The position numbers and the translations under genes are program-made. The notes beneath the pieces were generated by a model, which was not told the origin of the DNA, made no database searches, and worked only from the letters and a program-made list of their open reading frames with translations. Of a stretch of DNA of 9,122 nt, positions 6,734 through 9,122 are shown in pieces. The stretch's first letter is position 1. Each line of letters opens with the position of its first letter. Source of the stretch: Pseudomonadota bacterium (GTDB lineage Bacteria; Pseudomonadota; Gammaproteobacteria; GCA-001735895); NCBI GenBank assembly GCA_022545625.1, contig JACZQS010000068.1, forward strand, positions 1-9,122, in the 5' to 3' direction.

Positions 6734-7861
6734 ATGCCAGGCTTACTGACAGATATCGACCCGGACGGTTTGCTCGAATATTCCGTGGTATACACCGACC
6801 GTTCGCTGAACCACATGTCCCAGTCCTTCCAGGGCGTGATGACCGGTATATCCAGTACGTTGAAGCGGGTCTATAACGCCGAAGCCGTTGTTATTGTACC
6901 GGGTAGCGGTACCTATGGAATGGAGGCTGTTGCCCGACAATTTGCGACGAATAAAAATTGCCTGGTGATTCGAAATGGCTGGTTTAGTTATCGTTGGACC
7001 CAGATTTTTGAAATGGGCGATATCCCGTCCAGTTCCACGGTATTGAAAGCTCGTCCGGTCGAGGCAGGGTCCCAGGCCGCATTTGCACCCGCGCCTATTG
7101 AAGAAGTGGTACAAACCATTCAGTCTGAGAAACCCGACATGGTGTTTGCCCCTCACGTGGAGACCTCCTCGGGCATTTTGCTACCGGATGATTATGTGAA
7201 AGCAGTCGCCGATGCGACCCATGCAGCGGGCGGCCTGTTTGTGCTTGACTGTATAGCCTCGGGCACGCTTTGGGTCGACATGCAGGTCAGCGGCGTCGAT
7301 ATACTGATCAGTGCACCTCAAAAAGGCTGGAGCGGGTCACCCTGCTGCGGGCTGGTGATGATGAGCCAGTTGGCACTCGAACGCATCGGTTCCACTAGCA
7401 GTACCAGCTTCTCCTGTGACCTGAACAAGTGGCTGGCGATTATGCGCGCCTATGAGCAAGGCGGCCATGCCTACCACGCGACGATGCCGACTGATTCTCT
7501 GCTGCGCTTTCACCAAGTGATGCAGGAAACCAATGCCTACGGATTTGATAAAGTGAAAGCCGAGCAGCAGCAGCTCGGAGATAAAGTCCGCGCCTTGATG
7601 GCCCGTAGGGGCATCAAAAGCGTCGCCGCGCAGGGCTTCGAGGCACCCGGCGTAGTGGTCTGCTACACCGGAGATGTCGGCGTGCAAAATGGCAGCAAGT
7701 TTGCCGAACTGGGAATTCAAATAGCGGCGGGTGTGCCCCTGCAGTGCGATGAGCCGGAAGACTACCAGACTTTCCGCCTGGGCCTGTTTTGCCTCGATAA
7801 ATTGCATAATATCGAGCGTACGCTGGCTACTTTGGAGAAGGCTTTAGATCAGATAATTTAA
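6734..7861 (+). CDS. Class V PLP-dependent aminotransferase (alanine-glyoxylate/serine-pyruvate type)
   Basis: Fold-type I PLP enzymes of this class move amino groups, typically from alanine or serine to glyoxylate or pyruvate. The 375-residue protein is of normal length. It shows a phosphate/cofactor-loop region PGSGTYGMEA (56-65), a substrate-side segment HVETSSG (141-147), D172 (VLDCIASG) for the pyridine nitrogen, and SAPQKGW (193-199) with K197 as the Schiff-base lysine. A C-terminal small domain follows. An unusual Cys-Cys pair (CC, 204-205) lies just after the PLP lysine, where relatives have a PPG-like turn. The ATG is preceded by TTGGAAAT, an adequate ribosome site. No glyoxylate, serine-cycle or taurine gene lies nearby, so the amino donor and acceptor cannot be assigned. 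It is convergent with nadC, with a 108-nt gap and no clear terminator. Confidence 0.9.
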   Translation: MPGLLTDIDPDGLLEYSVVYTDRSLNHMSQSFQGVMTGISSTLKRVYNAEAVVIVPGSGTYGMEAVARQFATNKNCLVIRNGWFSYRWTQIFEMGDIPSSSTVLKARPVEAGSQAAFAPAPIEEVVQTIQSEKPDMVFAPHVETSSGILLPDDYVKAVADATHAAGGLFVLDCIASGTLWVDMQVSGVDILISAPQKGWSGSPCCGLVMMSQLALERIGSTSSTSFSCDLNKWLAIMRAYEQGGHAYHATMPTDSLLRFHQVMQETNAYGFDKVKAEQQQLGDKVRALMARRGIKSVAAQGFEAPGVVVCYTGDVGVQNGSKFAELGIQIAAGVPLQCDEPEDYQTFRLGLFCLDKLHNIERTLATLEKALDQII

Positions 7862-7892
7862 AATTTCGGCTCTTCAGGAATTTTGTGACTCT

Positions 7893-7908
7893 CGCAGAGA
7901 CGCAGAGA
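7893..7908. repeat. Tandem CGCAGAGA duplication
   Basis: Within the 108-nt gap between the convergent aminotransferase and nadC genes, the octamer CGCAGAGA occurs twice head to tail (7893-7908), preceded by GACTCT. Similar TCTCGCAGAGACGCAGAG-type strings are, from memory, scattered through intergenic regions of many environmental bacteria; I cannot verify that here. No hairpin with a T tail, hence no intrinsic terminator, was seen in the gap. Confidence 0.5.
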
Positions 7909-7969
7909 TGTTTTATAGGATTCAACAATAATTGATATGACTGGCAGTACCTGAAATACACCTTCCGGG

Positions 7970-8797
7970 CTATGCGAAGCGCAGTGAAAAATCGATTGCC
8001 TGCAGATGTTTGGTCAGGGCGCCAATCGAAATAAAATCGACGCCGGTTTCCGCAATCTGAAGTAGATTTTCATCGGTAATATTGCCCGAGGCTTCGAGTT
8101 GGGTGCGCTTGCTGTTTAATTCGACTGCCGCTTTCATCATATCGATGCTGAAATTGTCCAGCAGGGCACGATCAGCTTTGGCGTCGATTGCTTGCTGTAA
8201 CTGATCCAGATTTTCAACCTCCACTTCGAGGAATCTATCCGGTTGCAGTTCCCGCCCAAGTTTGACAGCTGCTTCGATACCCCCGCTCGCGGCAAGATGA
8301 TTTTCCTTGATCAGATAAGCATCAAATAGTCCCATCCGATGGTTTATGCCACCCCCGCACTGCACCGCATATTTTTGTGCCCGTCGAAGATGGGGGATGG
8401 TCTTGCGGGTATCGAGTATACGGCAGGTCGTGTGTTGGATACGCTCGGCATAGCGTCTTGTGATCGTTGCCGTACCTGACAGGGTTTGGAGGAAATTGAG
8501 TGCTGTACGTTCCGCGGTGAGCAGTCCCCTGGCTGGACCCGAAATTTCACACAGCAGGCTATCGGCACTCACCCGGTCGCCGTCCTTTGCGGACCATTTG
8601 AGTCGTGTCGTATCGGCACACTGCCTGAAGGCTTCGTCGAACCAGGCGGTGCCACACAGCACGGCATCCTCGCGTACCCGCAAAATTAAATCTAGATTCT
8701 CAGATTCTTCAATCAGCATCGCACTGATATCGCCGCCGCCCACGTCTTCTGCTAGCGCAAGCCTAATATCGTCGCGTATATATTGTTGTAGATCCAT
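7970..8797 (-). CDS. nadC: Nicotinate-nucleotide pyrophosphorylase (carboxylating), quinolinate phosphoribosyltransferase
   Basis: NadC converts quinolinate and phosphoribosyl pyrophosphate to nicotinate mononucleotide, CO2 and pyrophosphate, the last step of the de novo branch of NAD synthesis. All hallmark blocks are present: LAEDVGGGD (15-23), TAERTALNFLQ (94-104), DTRKT (129-133), GGGINHR (148-154), the lysine-containing LIKENH (162-167), EVEVEN (191-196), LLDN (212-215) and SIGALT near the C-terminus. Residue numbers assume the ATG at 8797, giving 275 residues, within the family's normal size. A GTG at 8818 in the same frame would add seven residues (282); neither start has a visible Shine-Dalgarno sequence. 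The ATG is two bases after the TAA of the upstream gene (TAATTATG), so translation may be coupled to it. Confidence 0.95.
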   Translation of the reverse strand: MDLQQYIRDDIRLALAEDVGGGDISAMLIEESENLDLILRVREDAVLCGTAWFDEAFRQCADTTRLKWSAKDGDRVSADSLLCEISGPARGLLTAERTALNFLQTLSGTATITRRYAERIQHTTCRILDTRKTIPHLRRAQKYAVQCGGGINHRMGLFDAYLIKENHLAASGGIEAAVKLGRELQPDRFLEVEVENLDQLQQAIDAKADRALLDNFSIDMMKAAVELNSKRTQLEASGNITDENLLQIAETGVDFISIGALTKHLQAIDFSLRFA

Positions 8798-8799
8798 AA

Positions 8800-9122
8800 T
8801 TATAATTGACGCAGGCACGCCAGATAAGCATTTTCATCGGGCATCGCATCGTGTCGTTGTGCGTTCCACAGGGTTTGACCGAGACATTCCATCATCGCGT
8901 GTTCGGTTTCATGGATACCTTTTTGCTGTACCAGTTTCGCATAGATGTCGAGAATTCCGGTCGGGCGGTCGCCACCGGCCTGTTCGTAGGCGTGTAAGGC
9001 AACTTCGTACGCTCGTTCCGAACTGCCCAGTTCAGCGCTGCCGGCAGACGCCAAGCGCGCTTCCGCATCGCGGAGCTTCCGCTCCAATGCTCGGTGCTCC
9101 CGCAGCACGGTCTCAATGACCG
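8800..9122 (-). CDS. Partial frame: DUF1841-family C-terminus joined to an ABC-F-like segment
   Basis: The frame enters from the right edge without a start and ends at TAA (8802-8800), two bases before nadC. Its last 56 residues, from DRPTGI onward (codons from 8970 down), match the end of DUF1841 proteins: ETEHAMMECLG, LWNAQR, MPDENAYL and a final LRQL. DUF1841 has no known function. The preceding residues should include that family's NPFLHMGLH-like block, but do not. They read VIETVLREH, LRDAEARLA and YEVALHAYEQAGG, resembling the segment after the first Q-loop region of ABC-F ATPases, which commonly ends in a GGY-type motif. The other two minus-strand frames do not contain the missing block, so a simple frameshift does not explain it. 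The DUF1841 part is solid; the ABC-F part is recognition by pattern. Artefactual join or true fusion are both possible. Confidence 0.72.
   Translation of the reverse strand, partial: VIETVLREHRALERKLRDAEARLASAGSAELGSSERAYEVALHAYEQAGGDRPTGILDIYAKLVQQKGIHETEHAMMECLGQTLWNAQRHDAMPDENAYLACLRQL
8971..9122 (-). other. High-G+C terminal segment, possible foreign or chimeric sequence
   Basis: Counting by hand, these 152 bases have about 99 G or C (65%), whereas 8811-8970 has about 84 of 160 (52%). The rise coincides with the point in the reading frame where DUF1841 similarity stops and ABC-F-like sequence begins. The frame remains open across the join. Confidence 0.5.

Noticed and set aside
7337..7807. 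Minus-strand frame of 156 codons opposite the aminotransferase
   Set aside because: The plus-strand gene has catalytic residues in order; the opposite frame has none and no start context.
8460..9119. Long plus-strand open frame (219 codons) opposite nadC and its neighbour
   Set aside because: It is antisense to the highly conserved nadC and the DUF1841 part, has low-complexity Ser/Arg-rich content, no ribosome site and no recognisable motif.
8971..9122. Frameshift as the cause of the missing DUF1841 N-terminal block
   Set aside because: Reading the other two minus-strand frames of this segment gives no NPFLHMGLH-like sequence, and one of them has stops.

Overview
This window looks like a piece of a gammaproteobacterial chromosome, roughly 50% G+C over most of its length. 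The clearest pointers are the anhydro-MurNAc recycling pair amgK/murU, a MazG close in length and motifs to the E. coli protein, a YccV/HspQ protein, and a bacterial nadC next to a DUF1841-type C-terminus. Both ends cut through genes, so the window may be a whole short (perhaps metagenomic) contig. No rRNA, tRNA, CRISPR array, insertion sequence or phage gene was seen.

Layout. (1) Positions 1-3034, all minus strand, read right to left: mazG, a TetR-family regulator, a small unrecognised protein with an HExxH metal-binding motif, and a Rieske non-haem iron oxygenase alpha subunit that runs off the left edge. Gaps are 32 nt, an 8-nt overlap and 25 nt, so these four are probably co-transcribed. 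The oxygenase has no stop codon inside the window but is open for 368 codons with every iron-ligand motif in place. (2) Positions 3035-3149 form a divergent promoter region. (3) Positions 3150-4980, plus strand: amgK and murU, which convert MurNAc to MurNAc-1-phosphate and then UDP-MurNAc, bypassing de novo synthesis. They are separated by an unusual 202-nt gap with several small inverted repeats. (4) Positions 5063-7861, plus strand: a haloacid-dehalogenase-like HAD hydrolase, hspQ, a small protein with paired CxxC motifs, and a class V PLP-dependent aminotransferase. These are loosely spaced and may not form one operon. (5) Positions 7970-9122, minus strand: nadC (quinolinate phosphoribosyltransferase, NAD synthesis), preceded by a reading frame that enters from the right edge.

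The most notable anomaly is in that last frame. Its final 56 residues match the DUF1841 family, but the residues before them do not. They resemble the linker region of an ABC-F ATPase, and G+C jumps from about 52% to about 65% at the change, near position 8970. This is either a chimeric assembly join close to the contig end or a real recombination or fusion. Nothing else looks like a wholly new system. The best candidates for new biology are the HExxH protein translationally coupled to a TetR regulator beside a Rieske oxygenase, and the structured segment between amgK and murU.
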